Shown here piece by piece: positions 52,194 to 60,826 of a DNA stretch of 64,000 nt. The translations under genes and the position numbers were made by a program. This stretch comes from Deltaproteobacteria bacterium HGW-Deltaproteobacteria-15 (GTDB taxonomy: Bacteria > Desulfobacterota > DSM-4660 > Desulfatiglandales > HGW-15). The DNA lies in contig PHBH01000031.1 in NCBI GenBank assembly GCA_002840535.1, forward strand, positions 1-64,000, in the 5' to 3' direction. Positions within the stretch are counted from its first letter, which is position 1; each line of letters starts with the position of its first letter. The notes under the pieces are model-generated. The model was not told the DNA's origin. It made no database searches and saw nothing but the letters and a program-made list of their open reading frames with translations.

Positions 52194-53077
52194 TGCTGCC
52201 TTTCGATGATATAGGAAGCCAGATGCCTCAGGGGATCGGCCTTTTCGTCAAATTGCTCCATGGCGCCGAGAGCCTTTTCCACCAATTTGCTCTGAATCGC
52301 CTTGCTTTCACTCAAGCCAAAAACGGAAGGATACGTAATTTTCTTCTTTTGTGCATCCCCCCCGGTCTTCTTTCCGGTCTTTTCCGGATCTCCTTCAATA
52401 TCCAGGATATCGTCGGCAATCTGGAAAGCAAGCCCCACCGCCTCGCCATAGGCTGTAATCGCCTCCACCTGCTTTTCACTCCCGTTCCCGAGAATGGCAC
52501 CGGCTGTCACTGAGGCGCTGATCAGGGCGCCTGTTTTGCGGGTGTGCACAAACTCCACGACTGATGAATTCACCAGGGTTCCCTCAGAACGAATGTCTAC
52601 GAGCTGCCCCCCCACCATCCCCTCATATCCGGCTGCGCGTCCGATAAGGCCGATCACCTTCATGAGCGAGCGGGGATCTATCCCTGAAAGCTCAGCACTG
52701 CTCATGAGAACGAACGCCTCGGTGAGGAGTCCGTCTCCTGCAAGGAGGGCCACCGCCTCGCCGTATACCTTGTGATTGGTCGGTTTCCCCCTCCTCAGAT
52801 CATCATTGTCCATTGCGGGGAGATCGTCGTGGATAAGGGAATACGTGTGGATCATCTCAAGGGCGCACGCCACGGGAAGAACTGCGAGCTCTTCGCCACC
52901 TACCGCTGCCGATCCTGCCATGCAAAGGATCGGCCTCAATCTCTTGCCCCCGGCAAAGAGGCTGTAGTTCATGGCCCGGGCAACCTCTCCGGCCGGACCG
53001 TCGGTTCTGGGCGCGAATTTCTCAAGCGCCCCGTCCACTATCCTTTTACGTTCAAGCAGATACGCTTTGAGATCCAT
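52190..53077 (-). CDS. ispA: Short-chain polyprenyl diphosphate synthase (IspA-type)
   Basis: The 295-residue all-helical prenyltransferase condenses isopentenyl diphosphate with allylic diphosphates to make farnesyl or geranylgeranyl diphosphate. The first aspartate-rich motif is DDLPAMD (Asp84-Asp90) in the form DDx4D and the second DDILD near 216, with FAGGKRLRP near 41-49. Residues before the first motif ([15 protein letters not shown]) fit a C15/C20 product. ATG 53077 overlaps the xseB stop by one base (TGATG). The position between xseB and dxs is the usual one. Confidence 0.93.
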   Translation of the reverse strand: MDLKAYLLERKRIVDGALEKFAPRTDGPAGEVARAMNYSLFAGGKRLRPILCMAGSAAVGGEELAVLPVACALEMIHTYSLIHDDLPAMDNDDLRRGKPTNHKVYGEAVALLAGDGLLTEAFVLMSSAELSGIDPRSLMKVIGLIGRAAGYEGMVGGQLVDIRSEGTLVNSSVVEFVHTRKTGALISASVTAGAILGNGSEKQVEAITAYGEAVGLAFQIADDILDIEGDPEKTGKKTGGDAQKKKITYPSVFGLSESKAIQSKLVEKALGAMEQFDEKADPLRHLASYIIERQQ

Positions 53078-53319
53078 CACTCGTCCCCGTTCCCCTGCTC
53101 TGTTTCAAAGGGCTGTTGAACCAGTTTCCCGCTGCTCTCTTTCATGAGGATGCTCACCTTCCGCTCCGCCTCATCCAATTTCTTCGTGCAGAACCGGACC
53201 AGTTGCATGCCCTCCTCGAATACCTTCAGAGACTCGTCAAGGGAGAGATCCCCGCTTTCGAGACTCTGCACGATGGACTCCAGACGCTCCATCGCCGTCT
53301 CAAACTTCTTTTCCTCCAT
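53077..53319 (-). CDS. xseB: Exodeoxyribonuclease VII small subunit
   Basis: The 80-residue helical subunit carries the family signature FETAMERLESIVQSLESGDL then SLDESLKVFEEGMQLVRFC. It binds the large subunit XseA to form the bidirectional single-strand exonuclease VII. Its gene lies between the M23 peptidase and ispA with a one-base overlap to the latter. Length is normal. Confidence 0.93.
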   Translation of the reverse strand: MEEKKFETAMERLESIVQSLESGDLSLDESLKVFEEGMQLVRFCTKKLDEAERKVSILMKESSGKLVQQPFETEQGNGDE

Positions 53320-53322
53320 GCG

Positions 53323-54225
53323 TCACTCCAATTCCTTGCTGAGGTCGATCAAACGCAAGGGATCGACCCTGGCGCCATTGACCCTTACCCCCAGATGAAG
53401 ATGAGGCCCCGTAGATCGTCCGGTGGACCCCACTTGGCCTATGATTTCTCCTTTGGTGACCTGCTGCCCCTCCTGAACCAGGATCTTCTCCAGGTGAAAG
53501 TACATACTGTGAATGCCGCCGCCATGATCGACGACTACCGAGAGCCCGCTGAAGAACTGGTCGGAAGTGAAGACGACCTTCCCGTGGTTCATTGCTTTGA
53601 CGGGCACGCCCCGGCCCGCCTTCAGATCCACTCCGGAGTGCGGCGAGCGCGCCAGGCCGTTGATGATATTCCTGCGGCCGAAAATTCCGCTGAGCTCCCC
53701 TTCCACCGGTTTCAGGAAAGGACCTTTCCAGGACGGTTCGGCGGAAGTCCGCTCCAGGACCGAGTTTATGGCGGCCGCCTCTTTCCTGACTCTTCTGAGG
53801 GTCACCGCATCCAATTCAACCATCTCCCTCGGAAGAGTGAGACGCCGTTCTCCGTAATCCTTGCTTTCGATCTTGATCTCGACGCTTTTTTCCCTGCCCG
53901 AGGGGGTTGTCGATATCTTCAAGGGATAGGTCCCTGGCGCAAACTTCAAATCTGTCCCCAGGAATCCGCACCAATTCCCTTCTTCGAGGGCGACCATCGG
54001 GACATCCTTCTCCAGCCAGGTAAGCTTGGGAATCTCCCCCTTCTCCACCCTGACCTTCAGTAAGACGATGTCGCCCTGGCATGCATAAGGGGACGAGAGG
54101 AGAATCTCGGGCAGGGAAACCGTTGCGCCCATAACCTCAGCGAAAAGAAAAAGAACGGCCAGGCACAGAGCAAAAATCCACCCCAATGAACAACGTGGTG
54201 CCTTTATTCCGGTTGCGGGAGACAA
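53323..54225 (-). CDS. M23-family (LytM) peptidoglycan endopeptidase
   Basis: The exported protein (300 residues from TTG 54225) has a signal segment (GWIFALCLAVLFLFAEVMGA) and a C-terminal peptidase M23 domain with zinc ligands in PHSGVDLKAGRG (HxxxD) and GPHLHLGVRVNG (HxH), plus YFHLEKILVQEGQQVTKGE. It cuts peptide cross-links in the wall or activates amidases. The start is uncertain: TTG 54225 has GAGGTGG 7 nt upstream, TTG 54246 overlaps further into xseA. It is embedded between xseA and xseB, a common deltaproteobacterial arrangement. Confidence 0.87.
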   Translation of the reverse strand: MSPATGIKAPRCSLGWIFALCLAVLFLFAEVMGATVSLPEILLSSPYACQGDIVLLKVRVEKGEIPKLTWLEKDVPMVALEEGNWCGFLGTDLKFAPGTYPLKISTTPSGREKSVEIKIESKDYGERRLTLPREMVELDAVTLRRVRKEAAAINSVLERTSAEPSWKGPFLKPVEGELSGIFGRRNIINGLARSPHSGVDLKAGRGVPVKAMNHGKVVFTSDQFFSGLSVVVDHGGGIHSMYFHLEKILVQEGQQVTKGEIIGQVGSTGRSTGPHLHLGVRVNGARVDPLRLIDLSKELE

Positions 54226-55619
54226 TTCGACGCCACCTCGACACAAACCTTCATCCGATCCACCTTTTTAACGACACACTCCAGTTCCCCTCTGGCAAGC
54301 GTCACACGCACCCTGCTTCCTTCCTCCACCCCTGAAGCGGACTTGAGCACCGACTCCTCCGGCAATTTTCGGGTGATGCTGAACCCCTTGGCCAGGATGG
54401 TGAAAGGGCTCACATCCTTGAGCTTGCCCTCCACCCGGGACAGATTCATGCCCAGTTCCTTCAACCTTCCGGATATCTGAAGGATCATGGAGCGTTCCTG
54501 ATATCCGATTCTTTGCCTGATAAGCCCTATCCGGTGAACCGGCGCATTGTGCGCCAAGGCTCGCATCTCGGAGTGGAGCCGGTTTCTCTTCTCCCTGATC
54601 CCTGACGTTGCACACCTCGTAAGCCTGCCTCCGATTTCATCGAGCCTCATCCACAGGTCAGCCACTCTCCTTCTCGGGTCACGCATCCTGCCAATCACCA
54701 TCTCCATCCTCTTCTGGAGACGGACGAGGGTGGAGTTTGCGCCAGAGAGAAGTCTTCCCTGCATCTCACGGATCCGCTCCTGGAGCAGTTCCTTCTCCAC
54801 CACAAGGAGCTCTGCAGCCGCGGAGGGGGTGGGTGCCCTCAGGTCGGCCACAAGATCGGAAATGGTGAGGTCGATTTCGTGTCCAACGGCAGATACCACC
54901 GGAATTCCGGAAGAATGAATCGCCAACGCCACTTCTTCCTCGTTGAAGGCCCAGAGATCCTCCAGAGAGCCTCCTCCCCGTGTCAACACAATGACGTCGA
55001 CGTCGAGAAGACCGTTCACCAAACGCAGGGCGGACGCGATCTCCGCTGCCGCCCCTTCTCCCTGGACCTTCACGGGAACGATCACGATCTCCAGGTTGGA
55101 GAAACGACGCCGGATCACCCGAAGAAAATCCCGAATAGCTGCGCCGGTAGGCGAGGTAATCACAGCCACCCTCTGAGGCAAATAGGGAAGCGGTTTCTTG
55201 CAGGCCTGGTCGAAAAACCCTTGTGCGGCAAGCTTCTTTTTGAGCTGCTCAAAGGCAAGGGCAAGAGCGCCTACTCCCAGGGGCTCTATGTAATCGAGCA
55301 CGAGCTGGTACTCCCCTCGAGGTTCGTACACGGCGACTCTTCCCTGGGCAATGATCTTCATGCCGTCTTCGGGGACAAACCTGAGACAGCGAGCCTGCAT
55401 CCGAAACATGACCGCCCTGATCTGGCTCTTCTCATCCTTCAGGGACATGTAAAAGTGCCCGGAAGTCGGGGCGCGAAAATTGGAGATCTCCCCTTCCACC
55501 CAGACAAATTCGAAATGGGTTTCAAGAAGGGACCTGATTTCCTCCGTCAGGGTGGAGACGGTATGGATACGAACCCTTGGACCGGGTGTCTCTCTGCTGC
55601 AATAATCCGCTTCTTCCAT
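54204..55619 (-). CDS. xseA: Exodeoxyribonuclease VII large subunit
   Basis: The 471-residue subunit has an N-terminal OB fold (FVWVEGEISNFRAPTSGHFYMSLKDEKSQ region), the catalytic exonuclease VII domain (VAVITSPTGAAIRDFLRVI, LTRGGGSLEDLWAFNEEEVA, SAVGHEIDLTISDLVADLRAPTPSAAAEL across the active site) and a long coiled-coil C-terminus. It heads the operon xseA, M23 peptidase, xseB, ispA, dxs, tlyA, in which consecutive genes overlap or nearly touch. It starts with ATG. Confidence 0.94.
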   Translation of the reverse strand: MEEADYCSRETPGPRVRIHTVSTLTEEIRSLLETHFEFVWVEGEISNFRAPTSGHFYMSLKDEKSQIRAVMFRMQARCLRFVPEDGMKIIAQGRVAVYEPRGEYQLVLDYIEPLGVGALALAFEQLKKKLAAQGFFDQACKKPLPYLPQRVAVITSPTGAAIRDFLRVIRRRFSNLEIVIVPVKVQGEGAAAEIASALRLVNGLLDVDVIVLTRGGGSLEDLWAFNEEEVALAIHSSGIPVVSAVGHEIDLTISDLVADLRAPTPSAAAELLVVEKELLQERIREMQGRLLSGANSTLVRLQKRMEMVIGRMRDPRRRVADLWMRLDEIGGRLTRCATSGIREKRNRLHSEMRALAHNAPVHRIGLIRQRIGYQERSMILQISGRLKELGMNLSRVEGKLKDVSPFTILAKGFSITRKLPEESVLKSASGVEEGSRVRVTLARGELECVVKKVDRMKVCVEVASNCLPQPE

Positions 55620-55756
55620 CGAAAACTCACATCATGCGAAACCATGCGTTCCGAACAGGTAACCCAACAACAGCGATGAACATTTTGTATTATCAACCAT
55701 TTCCTCATAATAAACAAATACCTTTCTGGCAACCCTTTTGTGAGGATTCGCAAACA

Positions 55757-55785
55757 TTGACTCCATTATTGGTTTCTCCTATTTT
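55757..55785 (+). promoter_or_regulatory. Promoter that may give a leaderless DUF4301 mRNA
   Basis: TTGACT (55757-55762), 17-nt spacer, TATTTT (55780-55785). Only 6 nt separate the -10 box from the ATG at 55792, so transcription would start at or beside the initiation codon. Confidence 0.55.
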
Positions 55786-55791
55786 GAACGG

Positions 55792-57378
55792 ATGAACTCC
55801 GTTTTCAGCAAAGAAGACCTTCACGAGATCAGGAAAAGGGGAATGACACAGGATGGTGTTCTTTCCCAGATCGAGCAACTGGCAAGGGGCTTTCCCTTTG
55901 CGCATCTGGATCGTCCCTGCACCCGGGGGGACGGAATCACCGTCCTGGGGGAAGCAGAAAAAGAGAGGATGACCCGGATCTATTCCGAAGCGGCGCTCTC
56001 GGGAAGGGCGATGAAATTCGTTCCCTCCTCCGGTGCTGCGAGCCGGATGTTCAAGTCTCTCCTCTCTGTGAAAAACCGGGTCCCGAAAAAAGGCCAACAG
56101 TCAGCGGAACATGCGCTTCCGGAGCAGGATCCGGATGCAAGGGCTGCGCACAAGTTCATGCGCGAGCTTTCGAGTTTCGCATTTTATGAGGATTTGAAGG
56201 GTGTCATGGCAAGAGACGGCCTTGACCTCATGACCCAGATGGCACAAGGGCGGTATGGCGTGATCCTTGAATACGTCCTTGGACCAAAGGGGCTTGACCT
56301 GGCCGATCTTCCGAAGGGACTCATCCCTTTTCATGCCTATCCGCAGCATGCGAGAACCGCATTCGAAGAGCAGATTGTGGAGGCCGTGCTCTATGTCCGT
56401 GACAAGAACGGGAAAGCAAGGATTCACTTCACCGTCTCTCCTGAACACAGACTGCTGGTTGAAAAGCATATCGAGAAGATCCGTTCTCTTTACGAGACGG
56501 GCGAAGTCCGGCTGGAAATCACCTTTTCCATGCAGGAACCCTCCACCGACACCGTGGCTGTGGACACTGCAAACGTTCCTTTTCGGGACCGGTCGGGAAG
56601 GCTGGTGTTTCGGCCCGGCGGCCATGGCGCCCTGCTCGGGAATCTCGATGGGCTCAAAGGAGACATCGTCTTCATCAAGAACATCGACAACGTGGCCCCC
56701 GACAGAATCAAGGGGGAGACCGTCGAGTACAAAAAGGCGCTTGGCGGCTGTTTGATAGAGCTCCAGGAGAGACTCTTTTCCTATGTCAAAATACTGGCAC
56801 AGGAAAAGGTGGACCAGCATCTTGTCGAAGAGATTCTCCAGTTTCTGAAGACACGGCTCTCGGTGGTGCCTCCGGACAACCTGAGACACCGCCCCCTTTC
56901 CGAAAAGAGAGTTTTTCTCTTCGATCTGCTGAATCGGCCCATCAGGGTTTGCGGAATGGTCAGCAATGAGGGAGAGCCGGGGGGCGGGCCTTACTGGGTC
57001 AAGAGTCCGGACGGCAGCCTTTCCATTCAGATCGTAGAGTCTTCCCAGGTGGATATGAGTTCAGAACCGCAAAAGAATGTCTGGCAGTCGGCTACCCATT
57101 TCAATCCCGTGGACCTGGTTTGCGGGCTGCGGGACTATGAGGGGAAACCGTTTGACCTCATGCGGTTCCGGGATCCGGACACGGGTTTCATATCCATCAA
57201 ATCCCAGGATGGAAGGGAATTGAAGGCACTCGAGCTGCCCGGTCTCTGGAACGGCTCCATGGCGTTTTGGAACACGGTTTTTGTAGAGGTCCCTTCTTCC
57301 ACCTTCAGCCCTGTAAAAACGGTACTCGATCTTTTTCGAAGCGAACACCAGCCCGATGGGGACGCAAAGCGCACATAG
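55792..57378 (+). CDS. DUF4301 family protein
   Basis: The 528-residue protein shows family blocks FVPSSGAASRMFK near 74-86, ITFSMQEPSTDTVAVD near 241-256, FRPGGHGALLGNL and FIKNIDNVAPDRIKGETVEYKK near 275-315, and NRPIRVCGMVSNEGEPGGGPYWV near 378-400. The pattern of Gly-rich loop plus acidic residues resembles sugar nucleotidyltransferases, but no activity is established for DUF4301. There is no ribosome site ahead of the ATG, in keeping with the leaderless promoter. The 3' end runs into GCACATAGCATAGCGC repeat sequence at 57368-57385. Confidence 0.87.
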   Translation: MNSVFSKEDLHEIRKRGMTQDGVLSQIEQLARGFPFAHLDRPCTRGDGITVLGEAEKERMTRIYSEAALSGRAMKFVPSSGAASRMFKSLLSVKNRVPKKGQQSAEHALPEQDPDARAAHKFMRELSSFAFYEDLKGVMARDGLDLMTQMAQGRYGVILEYVLGPKGLDLADLPKGLIPFHAYPQHARTAFEEQIVEAVLYVRDKNGKARIHFTVSPEHRLLVEKHIEKIRSLYETGEVRLEITFSMQEPSTDTVAVDTANVPFRDRSGRLVFRPGGHGALLGNLDGLKGDIVFIKNIDNVAPDRIKGETVEYKKALGGCLIELQERLFSYVKILAQEKVDQHLVEEILQFLKTRLSVVPPDNLRHRPLSEKRVFLFDLLNRPIRVCGMVSNEGEPGGGPYWVKSPDGSLSIQIVESSQVDMSSEPQKNVWQSATHFNPVDLVCGLRDYEGKPFDLMRFRDPDTGFISIKSQDGRELKALELPGLWNGSMAFWNTVFVEVPSSTFSPVKTVLDLFRSEHQPDGDAKRT

Positions 57379-57533
57379 CATAGCGCAGGCAAGGCCAATT
57401 GCCGATAAGCCCACCGGCTGAGGGGGATCGGTCAGGGGAATCCTGCGAGCCCGGATGGCATAGAATTTGCTTAGTTTTCGCATAAAATGGCGGAATATTA
57501 TTATCCACAAAACCGGACAGGCAGAATTCCAGT

Positions 57534-58250
57534 ATGAGCACGGAGAGCACTGAAAAGGTTTCGGGAAGCAGCAGGGTGGCAATTCTCAATCAGCTGAAGA
57601 AAGACATGGTCATGCTCCAATTGATCATGATCGGAACCAATTATGAAAGGCTCACCGTGGTCTCAGATCTGAGGGAAGAGGACGGCAAGTCCCATGTGAT
57701 CGTTGATTGCCCGGAGAGGTTTGCTGAAGACGTCCCTAACCACCAAGGTGCGGGTGTCAAAATCGAATTTGTAGGGAAAGACCATGTCCAATATTTCTTC
57801 ACGTCCAGCGTCATCAAGGTAACGGAAAAGAATTTGTGGATGGATATGCCCCAATATCTGGAGAGGGTCCAGAGAAGGAATTTTTTCAGAATTGCCCCTC
57901 CTGCCGGCACCAAAATTTCTTTTTCGAGAATCGGGAGACCCCAGGATGCCTCCTTGATCAACCTGAGCGAGGGTGGAGCACTGGTCACGTTGAATGAACC
58001 GGCCCGCGGGATATCCAGATTGATCCAGGACGAGAATCTCAGGAACCTTCGACTTCGTTGCAAGGCTGAAAACCTGAACGCGGATATACGGATAGGGAAG
58101 GCTGCCGTCGTGAGGGTTCAGACGGAACATGGGAAGGAACAGGCGTCCTATGCGCTGAAATTTCTGGAGATGGATCCGCGCGATCGACGATCGCTGCAGG
58201 AGTTTATCTTCATGTGCCAGAGAGAGGTGCTCAGAAAGCGCAAGGCATAG
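57534..58250 (+). CDS. PilZ-domain c-di-GMP-binding protein (YcgR-like)
   Basis: The 238-residue protein has an N-terminal YcgR-like flagellar-brake beta barrel (MVMLQLIMIGTNYERLTVVSDL) followed by a PilZ domain with the c-di-GMP motif RVQRRNFFRI near residues 110-119 (RxxxR) and NLSEGGALV near 143-151 (D/NxSxxG). It should bind cyclic di-GMP and adjust motility or surface behaviour. No flagellar genes are adjacent. It starts with ATG. The 3' end has AAGCGCAAGGCATAGCAGCGC repeat-type words. Confidence 0.88.
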   Translation: MSTESTEKVSGSSRVAILNQLKKDMVMLQLIMIGTNYERLTVVSDLREEDGKSHVIVDCPERFAEDVPNHQGAGVKIEFVGKDHVQYFFTSSVIKVTEKNLWMDMPQYLERVQRRNFFRIAPPAGTKISFSRIGRPQDASLINLSEGGALVTLNEPARGISRLIQDENLRNLRLRCKAENLNADIRIGKAAVVRVQTEHGKEQASYALKFLEMDPRDRRSLQEFIFMCQREVLRKRKA

Positions 58251-58261
58251 CAGCGCTCCGA

Positions 58262-58495
58262 TCAGACGTACAGGTCAACCATGACTCCCTGTCGGCCATC
58301 TTGAAGAACTTTGCCGGATGGTCCGTAGGAAACCCTCTCCCCAGGCTGTCTGTAGTACCCCAGAAAGCGCATTTGTCCCTGAGATCTTTCGTCCCCCCTG
58401 TAGGGGATCATGCTCTTCTGCGAAACGGCAGAGAGGGGCTGTACCCACGCCCGAACCGGCACTACCGCCGTAGTCTCTGCGTTCAGAACATGCAT
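58262..58495 (-). CDS. Hypothetical 77-residue protein
   Basis: The frame from ATG 58495 reads MHVLNAETTAVVPVRAWVQP at its start and ends RQGVMVDLYV. I do not recognise it. Support comes from a good promoter upstream on the same strand and the fact that the gap is otherwise unexplained. Its ribosome site is weak. It converges on the PilZ gene, stopping 12 bp from its end. Confidence 0.45.
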   Translation of the reverse strand: MHVLNAETTAVVPVRAWVQPLSAVSQKSMIPYRGDERSQGQMRFLGYYRQPGERVSYGPSGKVLQDGRQGVMVDLYV

Positions 58496-58524
58496 TCGGA
58501 TTCCATGAGAAGAGATTTTAGAGG

Positions 58525-58553
58525 TATATAACGGTTTATTCTTGACGTTGCAA
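58525..58553 (-). promoter_or_regulatory. Candidate promoter for the 58.3-58.5 kb reading frame
   Basis: On the - strand TTGCAA (58553-58548), 17-nt spacer and TATATA (58530-58525) lie 30 nt ahead of ATG 58495. The match to consensus is 4 of 6 in each box. Confidence 0.4.
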
Positions 58554-58691
58554 TCATTTTTCTTTGCAAAGGGTTCCGGAATGTCTATGAATTCAGGTAA
58601 AGAGCCCTGCCGGGGCCGCATCCGGACCGGCAGATGAACATGACACAAGAATGTCTTTGTTTCGGCTTGACGTCTGCATCATGAGGCATGG

Positions 58692-59663
58692 ATGATACCC
58701 ATCAGAGACACCTACCGGTCGCACAATTATCCGATCGTGAACATGCTGATCATCGCGACCAATGTCTTCCTCTTTGTTGTCGAGACGGCGCAAGGGGAAA
58801 TGCTTGAGCGATTCATCTTCACTTTCGGACTCGTTCCAGCCAGATATACGGTACCGGAGATCTCGGCCTACTTCACCCCTGCCCAGCAGTTCATCGCCCT
58901 TTTCTCGTTCATGTTCCTCCATGGCGGATTCTTGCACCTGGCGGGAAATATGTGGTCTCTCTATATCTTCGGCGACAACGTGGAAGACAAGTTGGGCCCG
59001 ATCCGCTACCTGCTGTTCTATCTTTGCTGCGGATGGGTTTCCGGACTGGCTCATCTTTTTGTCAACTCGCAATCCCAGGTGCCGACCATCGGGGCGAGCG
59101 GAGCCATTGCGGGTATCATGGGGGCATATCTTATCCTTTATCCCCGCTCCAAGATTCTCACATTGATTCCCATCTTCATCATCCCCTACTTCGTCGAGAT
59201 CCCGGCCTTTTTCTTCCTCGGCATATGGTTTTTCCTGCAGTTTCTTAGTGCAATGGGGACCTCCGGGGACGCGGCCGGAATTGCATGGTGGGCTCACATC
59301 GGCGGCTTCGTATTCGGAATCGTGCTGCTGCACGTGTTTTCCAAGGTACCGGAAATAGGCATGACTCGACAGATGCGTCAGACAACCGCAAGAGCGAGGA
59401 GCCCGCGTCTCCATCTGATCAAGTCCACCGAAACCGATAACACCGCCAATCTCTACGGCCAGATCACCATTTCGCCTCTGGAGGCAAGAACCGGAACCAG
59501 GAAGCTTGTCAGCGTTCCCTGGGGCCGGCAAAGCAAGCTCATCAACGTAAGCGTGCCACCCGGAATTACCCAAGGCGCGCTTCTGCGTCTGATGCGGCTT
59601 GGAAAACTCCGCGACGATGGAGAAAGAGGGGATCTTTACCTGAGAGTTCTCGTGGAGTCCTGA
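58692..59663 (+). CDS. Rhomboid-family protease fused to a DnaJ C-terminal-like domain
   Basis: The first 220 residues form a rhomboid intramembrane serine protease: HGGFLHLAGN (His77, His82, Asn86), catalytic Ser136 in GASGAIAG and His202 in WWAHIGGFVFG, with about six membrane helices. From about 250 the protein continues as a soluble domain, YGQITISPLEARTGTRKLVS then NVSVPPGITQGALLRLMRLG and GERGDLYLRVLVES, which reads like the C-terminal substrate-binding domain II of DnaJ. This predicts a membrane protease with a chaperone-like client-binding tail on the cytoplasmic side. The ATG has no strong ribosome site. Confidence 0.86.
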   Translation: MIPIRDTYRSHNYPIVNMLIIATNVFLFVVETAQGEMLERFIFTFGLVPARYTVPEISAYFTPAQQFIALFSFMFLHGGFLHLAGNMWSLYIFGDNVEDKLGPIRYLLFYLCCGWVSGLAHLFVNSQSQVPTIGASGAIAGIMGAYLILYPRSKILTLIPIFIIPYFVEIPAFFFLGIWFFLQFLSAMGTSGDAAGIAWWAHIGGFVFGIVLLHVFSKVPEIGMTRQMRQTTARARSPRLHLIKSTETDNTANLYGQITISPLEARTGTRKLVSVPWGRQSKLINVSVPPGITQGALLRLMRLGKLRDDGERGDLYLRVLVES

Positions 59664-59842
59664 CCAACCTGGAATTGCCAAGGGGTGAGCCTTAGAAGAC
59701 CAAAAGATCGTGACATTTTGTCCGTCCAAAGACGGACACCCCACCTCCGGTGGGTCCCCATCTTCGGAGAAGACTACCCCGGGACCGGAACAATCGAAAC
59801 GATTTTCTTATGAACTTCCGACACACCATGGTGAACGATTCC

Positions 59843-60772
59843 ATGAATCTTGTGTTTCTCGGCACAGGCGGCGCCTGGGGCATCCCCGAGCTGAATTGCG
59901 ACTGCCGGATCTGCACTGAAATGAGAGCGAGAAGAGAAAGCAGGAAGAGGTGTGCTCTTCTCTTGTCCGGAGTAACAAATCTCCTCATCGACTGCGGACC
60001 GGATATTTCCTCTCAGCTCTCCGCAAACCCTGTTGAGAAAATCGACGGCCTCCTTATTTCCCACGAACACGGAGATCATTATCTGGGAATGGACGACCTC
60101 TCTGCGTACAAGCGCACCATGCCCAGGGGAAAATTTACGCCCATACCGGTTTTCTTGACCTCCCGAGCCTGGGAAACCATCGGTTCGCGGTTCGGGTATC
60201 TTGCAGAAACCGGGGTCATCGAAGTTCGTGTCGTGGAACCGGGGAAAAAATACGTATTGGGACAATTGGAATTCATTCCATTCAAGACCAGCCACGGCGG
60301 TTTCGCAGAAGGTTCGGTGGGGTACATCATCCGGTTCCGCAGGAAAAATGGGGATGAAGCGCGTCTGGTCTACACATCGGATTTCGTGGATGTAGTTGAC
60401 GCGCCGGAGGAACTGCTCTCACCCCATTTCCTGATCATCCAGTCCTACTGGTTTCATGAGCCGGCGCAGAATCGCCCCAGTCACATGAGTTTTCAAAGAA
60501 GCCTCGATTTTATTCGGCGCTGGAAACCCCTGGAAGAAACCTTTCTTGTACACCTTGGGGATGCGGACATGGTTCCGGGGGATCCGGCTAACTCCATGAT
60601 GAAGAAAACCGTGCCGAAACACCCTTTGGCGCCCCCCTCCGGAGGGGCTCCTTATCCTGTCCCGCTTCATCACGATCAATGGCAGGAATCGGTAGATCAG
60701 GTTGTGCGCGACTATCGGCTGCCTTTCAAGATTACGGTAGCGAGGGACGGGATGAAGGCCGACTTATCTTGA
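59843..60772 (+). CDS. Metallo-beta-lactamase-fold hydrolase (PhnP-like)
   Basis: The 309-residue protein has the HxHxDH metal motif as SHEHGDHYLGMDD near residue 77, GTGGAWGIPELNCDCRIC at the N-terminus with the Cys pair typical of PhnP-like and LipB-associated phosphodiesterases, and conserved Asp and His residues in YTSDFVDVV and HLGDADM. It likely hydrolyses a phosphodiester. ATG 59843 (MNLVFLGTGG) is chosen because the fold starts there; in-frame ATGs at 59810 and 59828 are alternatives. Confidence 0.83.
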   Translation: MNLVFLGTGGAWGIPELNCDCRICTEMRARRESRKRCALLLSGVTNLLIDCGPDISSQLSANPVEKIDGLLISHEHGDHYLGMDDLSAYKRTMPRGKFTPIPVFLTSRAWETIGSRFGYLAETGVIEVRVVEPGKKYVLGQLEFIPFKTSHGGFAEGSVGYIIRFRRKNGDEARLVYTSDFVDVVDAPEELLSPHFLIIQSYWFHEPAQNRPSHMSFQRSLDFIRRWKPLEETFLVHLGDADMVPGDPANSMMKKTVPKHPLAPPSGGAPYPVPLHHDQWQESVDQVVRDYRLPFKITVARDGMKADLS

Positions 60773-60826
60773 CAGCCGAATCGCAAGGGGGATATACCAT
60801 CCCTTAAGCGAGGTATCCCGAAATCT

